From contig NZ_PGFA01000001.1 in NCBI RefSeq assembly GCF_002797555.1, positions 992,001 through 1,056,000 on the forward strand: DNA of 64,000 bases, read 5' to 3'. This DNA is from Hymenobacter chitinivorans DSM 11115. Lineage in GTDB: Bacteria; Bacteroidota; Bacteroidia; Cytophagales; Hymenobacteraceae. Position numbers and translations under genes: made by a program. Position 1 is the stretch's first letter. Each line of letters begins with the position of its first letter. Shown piece by piece: positions 24,102-32,942 of the stretch. The notes beneath the pieces are model-generated. The model ran no database searches, had not been told where the DNA came from, and worked only from the letters and a program-made list of their open reading frames with translations.

Positions 24102-24653
24102 ATGGATCTGTCTAAATTAACGTCACTGCCCGGCCTGGAAGGCGTCGACAACACGCCCGGCCTGCGCGGCTACGTGCTCTGGGCGGCCGAGTCATGGTTT
24201 GAAACCATCGCCACGGCCCCGGCTTACTCGGCCGCTGCAGCCCCGGGCACGTCGGCCGTCATTGCCACGCCGCACACCTTCCAGGAAGGCTACGGCTTCC
24301 TGGAAATCTACATCACCTTGGACTCGAACGAGCTCAAGGCCGAGATTGTCGGGGAGCGGGACGGCCGCGGCCTGAAGGTGAGCTTCGAAGGCTTCCACCC
24401 CGGCAACAAACCCGAGTCGCTGGAATTCCTCAACATCGTCAAGAACATCGGCGGCATCATGCTGGTGCCTGACGCCGACGATACCTACATCCAGGTGGGG
24501 GCCAAGGGCCTGCCCGTGGAACTGACGCCCAGCTGGGGCTCGGGTAAGCTCTCCAGTGGCCGCCGCGGCACTATGGTGAAGGGCGAGTGCTACGCCACGG
24601 CCATCAAGCTCTACAAGGCCAACGTGGTGCATAAGCCGACACCAACGGTTTAA
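24102..24653 (+). CDS. Phage structural protein, possible tail tube
   Basis: A 183-residue, beta-rich protein (GYGFLEIYITLDSNELKAEI; GRGLKVSFEGFHPG; GRRGTMVKGECYATAIKLYK). The size, fold character and the sequence toward the C-terminus are reminiscent of tail-tube or head-decoration proteins. It sits between capsid and terminase genes, so either role is possible. No motif decides between them. Confidence 0.45.
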   Translation: MDLSKLTSLPGLEGVDNTPGLRGYVLWAAESWFETIATAPAYSAAAAPGTSAVIATPHTFQEGYGFLEIYITLDSNELKAEIVGERDGRGLKVSFEGFHPGNKPESLEFLNIVKNIGGIMLVPDADDTYIQVGAKGLPVELTPSWGSGKLSSGRRGTMVKGECYATAIKLYKANVVHKPTPTV

Positions 24654-24657
24654 GGCC

Positions 24658-24882
24658 ATGGCAACGAAATCCCTGTACCAGCAGCGGCTACGGCCCGAAG
24701 TTGCCGAGAAGTACACAGCCACTATACCGCCCTGTGTTATCGACCTCCACAACCCGCGCCGGCGCATCGATATGACCAAGCTCACCGTGGCTGACGTCGA
24801 GGAGCTGGTACAGGACCCTCAGTTTACCTACCTGGTGGCCAAGAAGACGCGCAAAGCAAAACAGCCGCCAGGCGTAGGATAA
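24658..24882 (+). CDS. Small hypothetical phage protein
   Basis: A 74-residue basic protein (RLRPEVAEKY, LTVADVEELVQDPQFTYLVA, KKTRKAK). It begins 4 bp after the preceding stop and is last before a terminator. The helix in the middle is followed by a basic tail. Not recognised. Confidence 0.5.
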   Translation: MATKSLYQQRLRPEVAEKYTATIPPCVIDLHNPRRRIDMTKLTVADVEELVQDPQFTYLVAKKTRKAKQPPGVG

Positions 24883-24919
24883 GGAGCCGTAGGCGGGAGC
24901 ACTACGGTGGGAGAGGGAA

Positions 24920-24950
24920 AGGCCCGGGGCAGTGCTCCGGGCTTTTTTGC
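24920..24950 (+). terminator. Rho-independent terminator
   Basis: AGGCCCGGGGC pairs with the GCTCCGGGCTT arm, followed by a T-run ending at 24948. It closes the head operon directly before promoter repeat 2. Confidence 0.75.
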
Positions 24951-24954
24951 GTCC

Positions 24955-24985
24955 TTTTTAGCCGAGGTAGCCGGCGGCAGCTTTG
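24955..24985 (+). promoter_or_regulatory. Late promoter-like repeat 2
   Basis: TTTTTA (24955-24960), 17 bp, CAGCTTTG (24978-24985). The ATG of the next gene is only 4 bp beyond, at or near the expected transcription start, so the mRNA would be leaderless or nearly so. Confidence 0.7.
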
Positions 24986-24989
24986 GGGT

Positions 24990-25628
24990 ATGATACCGCC
25001 TGAACTCTTCGCCTGGCTGGCCCAGCCGGCTGATTTTGCCGCCGGTGCGGCCCTATATGCGCAGCTGGGTGGCAGCCCGGTGTACCAGCAACTCTTCGCC
25101 GCCGGCACCACTGGCTACAGCCGCCAGGTGCTGCGACGTGAGCTGCAGGCACTGGCCAGTAACCCGGCGCCACCAGCGCCCATGGCACCAGCCCCTGCAG
25201 TGTCGAAACCTGCCCCAGTGCCGGCACCTGCCGCGCAAGTGACCACCCACGTCGACGCACCCGACCTACCAGTCGTGCGGGCCCAACTGCGGGCCCTGCG
25301 GGATGAGCGTAGCCAGCTGCACGCGCAGCTCACGGCCCTGGGGCGCAAGGCCCGCGGTGCTGCGGCGCTGCGGATCCTGGATATTGGCGACGAGGTGACC
25401 CGGCTACTCAAGCTCGAGGACCACGTGCTGGCCCATGGCCAGCTGCCGGCCGGCCCGGTGGCGCTGGCCGACATCACCGACGAGGGCGAGCTGCGCCGCC
25501 GGCTGAGCAACCTGGTGGCCCTGCGCGCCAAACTGCGCAAGAACGAGAAGCGCGCCGGCGAGCTGCCCGGCGTCGAGGCCGATATCGACCTGATCCGAAC
25601 CAAACTAAATCGTACTACACGTGTCTGA
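24990..25628 (+). CDS. Hypothetical phage protein upstream of the packaging genes
   Basis: A 212-residue protein. Residues 1-50 are a small helical domain, 52-88 an Ala/Pro linker, and 90-205 a long charged helical region (VVRAQLRALRDERSQLHAQL; RRLSNLVALRAKLRKNEKRA), probably coiled coil. No family recognised. It overlaps the methyltransferase gene by 8 bp and starts 4 bp behind promoter repeat 2. Confidence 0.5.
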   Translation: MIPPELFAWLAQPADFAAGAALYAQLGGSPVYQQLFAAGTTGYSRQVLRRELQALASNPAPPAPMAPAPAVSKPAPVPAPAAQVTTHVDAPDLPVVRAQLRALRDERSQLHAQLTALGRKARGAAALRILDIGDEVTRLLKLEDHVLAHGQLPAGPVALADITDEGELRRRLSNLVALRAKLRKNEKRAGELPGVEADIDLIRTKLNRTTRV

Positions 25629-26985
25629 ACAACTGATTCCCCTGAAGTGGAGCACGCAGGAGCGCCGGGTGCGCGACCTGGTGCCGATGGACTACAACCC
25701 ACGGATCCTGACTGAGGAAGGCCGCCAGCGCCTCACCAACAGCATCCTTAAGTTCAACCTGGCCGAAATCCCGGCCATCAACGCCGACAACCTGGTGCTG
25801 GCCGGCCACCAGCGCCTGGCCGTGCTCGTGGACCTGGGCCGTGGCGACGAGCGCATCGACGTGCGCGTGCCCAACCGCCTGCTCACCAAGGCCGAAGTCG
25901 ACGAGTACAACGTCACCTCGAACGTCGGGGCCGGCCAGTGGGACTACCAGAGCCTGCTCGATAACTTCAGCCACCTGAACCTTGCCAGCATCATGGATGC
26001 TACCTCCCTGGAGGCGCTAGCCGCGTTGTCGGCCGTTACCTTGCCGCCGGCTGAGGAGCAGGAGTTCGACCCGGTGCTGCCCAGAATGCCCGTCACGGTG
26101 CTGGGCGACGTGTACGAGTTTCGCAGCCATGGGCGCGACTTGGCACACCGCCTGGTGTGTGGTTCCTCCACCGAGGCCGATGTGCTGCAGGCGCTGCTGC
26201 AGGGCCGCGGCATCCGGCTCACGCTGACCGACCCGCCCTACAACATCAACTACGAGGGCGGCACCAAGGAGGCGCTTACCATCCTGAACGACAACATGGA
26301 CAGCGCCGCCTTCCGGGCGTTTCTCTACGACTTCTATTCCAATGCCTACGCCCACATGGAGCCCGGGGCGCCCCTCTACGTGTTCCACGCCGACAGTGAG
26401 GGCGCCAGCTTCCGGGACATGCTGCAGCAGGCCGGCCTGAAGCTTTCGCAGTGCCTGATCTGGGTCAAGCAGGCCTTCGTGCTCAGCCGCCAGGACTTTC
26501 ACTGGCAGCACGAGCCCATTCTCTACGGCTACAAGGACGAGGGCCCGCACCCCTGGTTCTCGGAGCTGCAGGAGTACGTGGAGCAGCACACGCCCATTCT
26601 CTACGGCTGGAAGGAGGGAGCTGCCCACCCCTGGTACGCCGACCGCAAGCAAACGACCGTGCTCAAGTTCGACCGGCCCACCCGCAATGCCGAGCACCCG
26701 ACCATGAAGCCCCTGGACATCCTGGAGTACCTGCTCGATTGCTCCAGCAAGCAGGACGACGTGGTCTTCGACGGCTTTGGCGGCTCGGGCTCGCTGCTGA
26801 TTGCCTGCGAGAAGACCCAGCGCAGTTGCCACGCCGTGGAGCTGGATCCGCGCTTCTGCGACGTGCACGTGCGCCGCTTTGCCCAGTTCATGCGCGACAA
26901 CCAGCGCGCCTTCTCCATCTTCCGCAACGGCGTAGAGCTCACTGCCGCCCAACTCGACGAGTATGTCCACGCCGCAGCTGCCTAG
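25621..26985 (+). CDS. ParB-like nuclease domain fused to a DNA methyltransferase
   Basis: A 454-residue protein starting at GTG. Residues 15-105 are a ParB/Srx-type domain (DYNPRIL; NLVLAGHQRLAVL). Residues 155-430 are an adenine or N4-cytosine methyltransferase with the catalytic DPPY (204-207) before the SAM-binding FGGSGS (386-391), the beta-class order. Between them is an odd internal duplication: PILYGYKDEGPHPW (299-312) and PILYGWKEGAAHPW (325-338). Such fusions are common next to phage terminase genes, where methylation may protect the genome or mark the packaging site. Confidence 0.88.
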   Translation: MSEQLIPLKWSTQERRVRDLVPMDYNPRILTEEGRQRLTNSILKFNLAEIPAINADNLVLAGHQRLAVLVDLGRGDERIDVRVPNRLLTKAEVDEYNVTSNVGAGQWDYQSLLDNFSHLNLASIMDATSLEALAALSAVTLPPAEEQEFDPVLPRMPVTVLGDVYEFRSHGRDLAHRLVCGSSTEADVLQALLQGRGIRLTLTDPPYNINYEGGTKEALTILNDNMDSAAFRAFLYDFYSNAYAHMEPGAPLYVFHADSEGASFRDMLQQAGLKLSQCLIWVKQAFVLSRQDFHWQHEPILYGYKDEGPHPWFSELQEYVEQHTPILYGWKEGAAHPWYADRKQTTVLKFDRPTRNAEHPTMKPLDILEYLLDCSSKQDDVVFDGFGGSGSLLIACEKTQRSCHAVELDPRFCDVHVRRFAQFMRDNQRAFSIFRNGVELTAAQLDEYVHAAAA

Positions 26986-27637
26986 TGTACCCGGGCTGAG
27001 CCTGCCCACCTCGACGGCCGTCGAGCGCATCTACGCGGCCGCCATCGAGGAGGCCGAGGGCACGGGCCCCGGGCTCTCGGCGTTGTCGCCGGCGGATAAG
27101 CTGCGCAACCAGCAGATGGAGGCCGCCTACGCGCTGCTGCTCAACTACCACACCTTCGACCAGGCCTGGCCGCTGCTGGCCAAGCAATTTGGCCTCAGCC
27201 GGGCCACCTGCTACCGCCGCCTGGCCGATGCCCAGAACATGATGGGCGACTTGAAGAAGGTCAAGAAGCAGGGTGCCCGGGCCCTGCTCATCAGCCATGC
27301 CCAGATGCTCAAGCAGCTCTGCCTGACCCAGCGCCCACCCGACGTGCGCGGGGCGTTGGCCGCGGCCAAGTTCGAGGCCCACCTGATGGGCCTGCACCGG
27401 ACCGATACGGGCTACGAGGACGCCGGCGGCAACGGCAACACGAGCTACACCATCAACCTGACGGTGCAGGGCGCCCGGGGGCCGAAAACGCATGCCATCG
27501 ACATCGGCAAGCTCGACGCCATCGAGGATGCGCAGTACGAGCTGCTGCAGGAAGCGGTCAACAGCAACGTGCTGGGCGTGGAGCAAATGGAAAACCTAAT
27601 GCGTGGCGAGGAGGCCCATCCGGATGACGATCATTGA
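26963..27637 (+). CDS. Terminase small subunit candidate
   Basis: A 224-residue protein that starts inside the methyltransferase gene (23-bp overlap) and overlaps the large subunit by 14 bp. Residues 50-92 hold a helix-turn-helix (DQAWPLLAKQFGLSRATCYR RLA), as expected for binding the packaging site; a helical oligomerisation region follows (95-150). Length, HTH and place directly before the ATPase support the call. Confidence 0.7.
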   Translation: MSTPQLPSVPGLSLPTSTAVERIYAAAIEEAEGTGPGLSALSPADKLRNQQMEAAYALLLNYHTFDQAWPLLAKQFGLSRATCYRRLADAQNMMGDLKKVKKQGARALLISHAQMLKQLCLTQRPPDVRGALAAAKFEAHLMGLHRTDTGYEDAGGNGNTSYTINLTVQGARGPKTHAIDIGKLDAIEDAQYELLQEAVNSNVLGVEQMENLMRGEEAHPDDDH

Positions 27638-29327
27638 TCAGGTGAAGCTCAAATTTAACCAGCCCCAGATGCGCTACATCACGGCCCGGGGCAAGAAGGA
27701 GGGCATCAGCCTCTGGGGCCGGGGGACGGGCAAGTCGAGCATCATCGCCTGGGACATTCACGAAATCGTGCAGACGATGCCCCGCAGCTGCTGGGTCATT
27801 GTGGGCTCGACCTACAAGCAGGTGCTCAGCCGCACGCTGCCCTCGACCATTTCGTCGCTGGAGCGGCTGGGCTACCGCCTGAATCATGATTTCTACATTG
27901 GCCGCAAGCCGCCGGCGACGCTGAACTGGCCCCGGCCCCACGAGGGGCCGCTCAACTACGACCACTTCATCATTTTCAAGAATGGGACGGGGTTTCACCT
28001 GGTCTCGCTCGATGCCGGCGGCAGTTCGTCACGTGGTCTGAACGTGGACGGCTTTATCGGCGACGAGGCCCTGTTGTTCGATAAAAACAAGCTCGATGCC
28101 GACTTGTCGGCCACCAACCGCGGTAACGGGCAGTTTTTCGGCAAAAACCCAAAGCATCATGGCGTGTTTCTGTTTTCCAGCATGCCCTGGGGCGACCAGG
28201 GCCGCTGGCTGCTGGATAAGTCGCGGTATTACGAGCAGGAGGGCGTGGACCTGGTGGAGCGCCAGAATGCGCTGATTGAGGCCCAGGTGCGCTTCCTGGA
28301 TGCCACCTCCGACCAGGAGCGCCTGACCATCTGGCGCGACGAGGTGATGAAGCTGATGGCGGCCGTGCGCTACTTCCCCTCGGCCCCTAAAAAGGGCACG
28401 TTCTACTCGGAGGCCAACGCCTTCGACAACATTCAGAACCTGGGCCTGCAGTATTTGCTCGACCAGCGCAAGTTCATGACCGACTTCACCTTTATGGTGG
28501 AGATGATGAACCGGCGGCCCACCACGGTCGAGGGCGGCTTCTATCCGCAGCTCAATCAGGCCGTGCACGTGCAGGAGTGCGCCGATGACAGCTTTATCCT
28601 GGGCCTGGACATGAACCTGAAGCAGCTCAAGCAGGCCGGCGGGGCCATGTTTGGCGAAAAGGGCTTTGAAAAGGACCTCTCCACCAGCCTGGGTGACAGT
28701 GACTGCCGCAGCCACCAGGCCTTGCGCGTGTCGGTGGACTGGGGTGCCCGCATTACCACCCTGGTCGTCGGGCAGCCCCACGTGGACAAGCGGGAGTACC
28801 GCTTCCTCAAGGGCATGCACGTCAAGCACCCCGCCTTTATCGACGACCTGCTGGACGAGTTCTGCCGCTACTACCAGCCCCACCTGAAGAAGGAGGTGCA
28901 GTTCCTCAGCGACGAGGAGTACGGCAACGCCCGGCGCCCGGATAGCGCCTATACGCTCAACGAGCAGTTCATGCGGGGCCTGCGGGCCCGGGGATGGCGC
29001 GTGCAGCCCTTCGGCCTGGGTCGTATCCCAGGGCACCCCACGCGCTACCAGTTGGCCCAGGCCCTGCTCAGTGAGCGGGACCCCAAGCTGCTGCGCATGC
29101 GCTTCAACAAGGTCAACACCAAGGACGTGGTGCAGGCCATGCTTCTGGCCCCGGTGAGCCAGGACAGCAAGGGTCGCATCATTAAGGTCAAGACCAGCGA
29201 GAAGAAGGAGAGCTTCCCAGCGCAGCACGCCACCCACTATACCGATAACGTGGACCTGCACATGCTCAGCTGTGGCACCGACGTCATCAATGCCGGCATC
29301 GACTGGAGCAGGGCCCTGGTCGTGTAG
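27624..29327 (+). CDS. terL: Terminase large subunit
   Basis: A 567-residue DNA-packaging motor. The ATPase domain has Walker A GRGTGKS (32-38) and Walker B FIGDEA (144-149); the C-terminal nuclease domain begins near VSVDWGA (about 365) with LSDEEYGN further on. The motor docks on the portal and cuts and drives DNA into the head. The ATG at 27624, nine bases behind GAGGAGG, is preferred over the GTG at 27603 that would add seven residues. The unit ends at a strong terminator. Confidence 0.9.
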   Translation: MTIIDQVKLKFNQPQMRYITARGKKEGISLWGRGTGKSSIIAWDIHEIVQTMPRSCWVIVGSTYKQVLSRTLPSTISSLERLGYRLNHDFYIGRKPPATLNWPRPHEGPLNYDHFIIFKNGTGFHLVSLDAGGSSSRGLNVDGFIGDEALLFDKNKLDADLSATNRGNGQFFGKNPKHHGVFLFSSMPWGDQGRWLLDKSRYYEQEGVDLVERQNALIEAQVRFLDATSDQERLTIWRDEVMKLMAAVRYFPSAPKKGTFYSEANAFDNIQNLGLQYLLDQRKFMTDFTFMVEMMNRRPTTVEGGFYPQLNQAVHVQECADDSFILGLDMNLKQLKQAGGAMFGEKGFEKDLSTSLGDSDCRSHQALRVSVDWGARITTLVVGQPHVDKREYRFLKGMHVKHPAFIDDLLDEFCRYYQPHLKKEVQFLSDEEYGNARRPDSAYTLNEQFMRGLRARGWRVQPFGLGRIPGHPTRYQLAQALLSERDPKLLRMRFNKVNTKDVVQAMLLAPVSQDSKGRIIKVKTSEKKESFPAQHATHYTDNVDLHMLSCGTDVINAGIDWSRALVV

Positions 29328-29349
29328 GCACGTGACCATCACACAAGCC

Positions 29350-29383
29350 AAGCCCCAACGCGCCCTGCGTTGGGGCTTTTTGT
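29350..29383 (+). terminator. Strong terminator after terL
   Basis: Perfect 12-bp stem AAGCCCCAACGC (29350-29361) / GCGTTGGGGCTT (29367-29378) followed by a T-run. Confidence 0.85.
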
Positions 29384-29675
29384 TTGCCTGCGTCACATGC
29401 CTGTCACATAAACTGCCGATGGCGACTTCGGTGCGCACGAGCGCATCTGTGTCCTGTGTGGCTGTCGCCTGAGAGCCGTCTCGCCCACAGATATCCCCGA
29501 AGTCGGCCTTGGCAGCTGCCAAAACGCGACAGGGCAAGCCGGGGTGCGGCGCTACACCGGTGAGACTGGAAAACGCTCTGAACGCCCAAAATCGCCCTTT
29601 CCGGCGCGTGTAGGCGGTTGGCTGTGAGATTGGGTTTTTGCTTCGTTTCAGCCCGCTCAGGGTGGTTTTGTGTCC
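29384..29675. other. Noncoding stretch between terminase and portal units
   Basis: Nearly 300 bp without a convincing gene. It contains the perfect 14-bp palindrome TTGGCAGCTGCCAA (29509-29522) and several short direct repeats of TGTCACAT and GCGAC type. The position beside the terminase genes makes a packaging (cos/pac) site or a small RNA possible. Nothing is proven. Confidence 0.4.
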
Positions 29676-29706
29676 TTTTTGCCGGACCGCAGCGGGGGCA
29701 GCTTTG
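29676..29706 (+). promoter_or_regulatory. Late promoter-like repeat 3
   Basis: TTTTTG (29676-29681), 17 bp, CAGCTTTG (29699-29706), preceded by GTGTCC as in copies 1 and 4. The next ATG follows 7 bp later at 29714. Confidence 0.7.
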
Positions 29707-29713
29707 TCCCCCT

Positions 29714-30073
29714 ATGCAAACACCCGCCCCCCTTCACTTAAAGGATGCGCTGGAACTACTCGAAGCCGGCGCGCCGGTGGCCGTTCGGTACGTGAAAGCC
29801 AACCGCCGCACCAAAGTAGCCGGCGAGTTTGGCACGCTGCCGGCCGCGCGGTTAGGCACCGGCAAACGGACCGCCGAGGCCGTGCTGCGCGCCGCCCCTG
29901 CGGCGGAAGATGCCGCCGGCGTGGACGTGTGCCCCGTGCCGGTGCCGACGCCTAAGAATCCTAACCACTACGAAAACGCCACCCGCAACCTGGTCGATAC
30001 GCGCACCGGCGAGCTGGTCAAGGTGCATATCTACTTACTCGTGGCCGTAGCCGGCCGCAACGTCATCCTCTAA
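29714..30073 (+). CDS. Small phage protein before the portal gene
   Basis: A 119-residue protein. The ATG at 29714 is chosen because it lies just behind promoter repeat 3; a longer open frame upstream runs through the promoter. Residues 1-50 look like a small alpha/beta domain (LKDALELLEAGAPVAVRYVK; KVAGEFGTLPAARLG), the middle is Pro/Ala-rich, and the end is RNLVDTRTGELVKVHIYLL. No family recognised. It ends one base before the portal start. Confidence 0.55.
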   Translation: MQTPAPLHLKDALELLEAGAPVAVRYVKANRRTKVAGEFGTLPAARLGTGKRTAEAVLRAAPAAEDAAGVDVCPVPVPTPKNPNHYENATRNLVDTRTGELVKVHIYLLVAVAGRNVIL

Positions 30074-31429
30074 ATGCAGCAGGTAATCTTCAACTCGGGC
30101 GGCAACGTCGGGTATTTGAACGGCTCCGTGTTCCGAATCGGCGGGGCCATGGGCGCCACCAAGGGCGGCACCAGCGCCCCGGGCAAAGGTGGCGGGGCCG
30201 ACCTGACCACGGCCGTGGCTAAGGGCGAGTCCGGCGACGTGGCCCTATGGGGACCCAACAACGACTTTCCGCAGCAGGTGCTGGCCGAAATTTCCAAGTC
30301 GAGCATCATTCCCCCCGTGCTGGACTGGAAAACGCGGGCCATTTACGGCAAGGGCATCGTCTACGGCAAGGTTACGGGCTACGACGACAAGGGCAACGAA
30401 ATCTTCAAACGGGAGAAAAACGACGAAATCAAGGCGTTTTTTCGGCGCAGCAACATCCCGCGCTTCGGTTTCGAGGGGATTCAGAACCTGGTCAACTTTG
30501 CCAACGGCTGGCCCGAGCTGGTGCTCAGCAAGGACCGGAGCGAAATCACGAGCCTGGCTACGCTCGACACCACCTTCTGCCGCTACTCGGTGCAGAAGCC
30601 CGGCGAGGCGGTGCCGGCGCTGCTGCACCACTCGGCCAACTGGCCCGAGGCCAAGCCCGGCGACGGCTTTACAACCAGCATCCCGGTGCTGGACCCCTAC
30701 TTCGACGTAGCCGAGAGCCTGCGCGCCGATACCCGGGGCTTCAAGTACGTCTACCCGTTGTCACTGCCCAGCCCGGGCCAGGCCCTTTACCAGCTCATTC
30801 CCTGGAACAGCATCCGCAAGTCGGGCTGGCTCGACGTGGCGCAGACCATTCCCGAGTTCAAGAAGGCCCTGTTTAAAAACCAGCTCAGCCTCAAGTACAT
30901 CATCGAAGCCCACGAGGGCTACTGGAAGTGGAAATATCCCGACTGGGATACCAAAACGACCGAAGACCGCCGGCAGATTATCGGCGACGAGCTGGCCGAC
31001 TTCGAGAAGACCATGGCCGGCGCTGAGGGGGCGGGCAAGTCCATCCTGACCATCACCTTCACCGACCCGCAAAACCCCGGGCAGCTCATCCAGGCCTTCA
31101 AGGTGACGGCCATCGACGACAAGATCAAGTCAGGCATTTACATCGAGGACTCGCAGGAGGCGGCCAGCCACATCTACACCGCCCTGCAGGTGGACCCCAC
31201 GCTTTCGGGCATTTCGCCGGGCAAGGGCATGGGCGCCGGCTCGGGCTCCGACAAGCGCGTGGCCTTCAACGCCTTCATTGCCACGCACTACTACCTCCAG
31301 CAGCTGATTCTGGAGCCGCTCAACCTGGTGCGCGACTACAACGGCTGGGACCCGGATATCGAGTTCCGCTTCCTCAATACCGAAATCAACACGCTGGACC
31401 AGGCGGCTGAGTCCAGCAGCAAATTCTAA
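30074..31429 (+). CDS. Phage portal protein
   Basis: A 451-residue protein. The pattern GPNNDFPQQVLAEISKSSII and later SPGKGMGAGSGSDKRVAFNA is familiar from portal proteins of Bacteroidota prophages, and the length is right. The portal is the dodecameric ring at one head vertex through which DNA passes. Its neighbours (terminase upstream, connector downstream) agree. The first 35 residues are Gly-rich. Confidence 0.75.
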   Translation: MQQVIFNSGGNVGYLNGSVFRIGGAMGATKGGTSAPGKGGGADLTTAVAKGESGDVALWGPNNDFPQQVLAEISKSSIIPPVLDWKTRAIYGKGIVYGKVTGYDDKGNEIFKREKNDEIKAFFRRSNIPRFGFEGIQNLVNFANGWPELVLSKDRSEITSLATLDTTFCRYSVQKPGEAVPALLHHSANWPEAKPGDGFTTSIPVLDPYFDVAESLRADTRGFKYVYPLSLPSPGQALYQLIPWNSIRKSGWLDVAQTIPEFKKALFKNQLSLKYIIEAHEGYWKWKYPDWDTKTTEDRRQIIGDELADFEKTMAGAEGAGKSILTITFTDPQNPGQLIQAFKVTAIDDKIKSGIYIEDSQEAASHIYTALQVDPTLSGISPGKGMGAGSGSDKRVAFNAFIATHYYLQQLILEPLNLVRDYNGWDPDIEFRFLNTEINTLDQAAESSSKF

Positions 31430-31434
31430 GGCCC

Positions 31435-32436
31435 ATGTTATTGAAAACCCCCGAGGAGCTGGCGCAATTCGTCAAGATCGACGACAACGAATTTCCTACC
31501 GTGCTGCCGCCCGAAATCGAACGGCTGGAAAACGTGCTGCTGCGGCCCCTGCTGGGCGCCCCGCTGTTGGCCTGGCTGCAGGCGCAGTACGATGCCGGCA
31601 TTGAGGCCGACTCGCTGGCGGCCCGGCTGCTGCGCGTGGTGCAGGCGCCGCTGGCCCGCCTGGGCGTGGCCGGCGTGGTGGTGGAGCTGCAAATGACGGT
31701 GAGCAACACCGGCATTCAGATAATGTCCACCACGACGCACAAAACGGCCTTTCAGTGGCAGACCAAGCAGTTGGAGAAAACGCTGCTGCGCAAGGGCTAT
31801 CTGGACTTGTGCCACCTTCTTTACTGGCTGGAGCAAAGCCGAGAGGGTTCCCCGGAACTGCAGGCCTGGGCCGCGGGCCCGGGGCAGACGCTGCGCCGGC
31901 AGCTCATCGTCTCGGTCGAGGAGTTCAACCGCTTCGAGAACATCAGCTCCAGCTGGCCAGTCTTCGAAGCCCTCAAGCCCTTGATGCGCCGGCAGGAGCT
32001 CTTCATCCTGGCCCCCCAGCTCGGCGACGAGTTTCTGCAGGAGCTGCGCGACCAGGTGCGCACCCGCACGCTCAGCGAGGAGAACGAGGAGCTGCTGGAA
32101 ACCTACATGCGCCCGGCTCTGGCCAGCCTGACCCTGGCCCGGGCTATCCCGGAGCTGGGCCTGCGCCTGACCGGGGACGGCATTGAGCTGATGGTGGCCC
32201 GCATCGATGACGCCAACGAGAAGGAAGCCGATGCCGGCCTGGACCTCTTGCTCCAGGCCCGGGCCTTCGAGGCGCAGCGCGCGGCCGACATCCTGCTCGA
32301 GAAGATGCGCGCCTTCCTCAACCGCACGGCCTCAGCCACTCGGTACGCCACGTATTTCGCCAGCAGCATCTACAAGCCGGCGACGACACCCATTCCCCTC
32401 AATACCGCGGAATCCCGCGTTTACCGCGCCTGCTAA
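31435..32436 (+). CDS. Head-tail connector candidate (DUF6712-like)
   Basis: A 333-residue, largely helical protein. The first 75 residues (LLKTPEELAQFVKIDDNEFP; RLENVLLRPLLGAPLLAWLQ) resemble the connector proteins that follow the portal gene in Bacteroidota phages. Its stop overlaps the next start by one base (TAATG). The family name is from memory of the pattern and is uncertain. Confidence 0.5.
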   Translation: MLLKTPEELAQFVKIDDNEFPTVLPPEIERLENVLLRPLLGAPLLAWLQAQYDAGIEADSLAARLLRVVQAPLARLGVAGVVVELQMTVSNTGIQIMSTTTHKTAFQWQTKQLEKTLLRKGYLDLCHLLYWLEQSREGSPELQAWAAGPGQTLRRQLIVSVEEFNRFENISSSWPVFEALKPLMRRQELFILAPQLGDEFLQELRDQVRTRTLSEENEELLETYMRPALASLTLARAIPELGLRLTGDGIELMVARIDDANEKEADAGLDLLLQARAFEAQRAADILLEKMRAFLNRTASATRYATYFASSIYKPATTPIPLNTAESRVYRAC

Positions 32437-32942
32437 TGCTTTCGCTACTACTTCCTGACGCCCTGCGCACGGCCGGCGGCCTGTTTGAAAAGTTCGTGTT
32501 CAACGACTGGAATGCACTGGCCTTCCTGATGGTGCTCTTCCTGATTGATACGCTGCTGGGCATGGCCCGCAGCTTCCACCAGGGCCGCTTTCACAGCCGC
32601 GGCATGCGGCAGATGTTCACCAAGCTGCGCGACTACGGCGTGGGCATCGTCGTGGCGCACGTCTTCAGCGCCATCGAAATCGACGGCAGCCGCGTGCCCT
32701 GGGCCGACTATATGTCGCTGGGCATCAAGTTCGCCATCTACCTAATGATTCTAATCATCGAGGCCAAGTCCATTGACGAGAACCTGCGCGGGCTCGGTGG
32801 CCAGGGCCTGCCGCTGCCCAAGTTCCTGCGCAAGGGCATGACGGACTGGGAAGAAACTGGCTCGTTCCGCAGCAAAGAGCCCCCGGCCGACCTGAGCACG
32901 GCCACCACTGTTACGTCACCCATTGAAGAAGTTACCCCATGA
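32436..32942 (+). CDS. Phage holin (holin_4 type)
   Basis: A 168-residue protein with hydrophobic segments near 26-42, 67-83 and 96-112 (LAFLMVLFLIDTLLGMARSF is the family-like first one) and a polar tail from 115. Holins form the timed membrane lesion that starts lysis. It overlaps the endolysin start by 4 bp (ATGA), a normal lysis-cassette arrangement. Confidence 0.82.
   Translation: MLSLLLPDALRTAGGLFEKFVFNDWNALAFLMVLFLIDTLLGMARSFHQGRFHSRGMRQMFTKLRDYGVGIVVAHVFSAIEIDGSRVPWADYMSLGIKFAIYLMILIIEAKSIDENLRGLGGQGLPLPKFLRKGMTDWEETGSFRSKEPPADLSTATTVTSPIEEVTP

Noticed and set aside
28029..29537. 502-residue open frame on the minus strand
   Set aside because: It lies antisense to terL and depends on the high GC and codon bias of that gene. 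It shows no family features.
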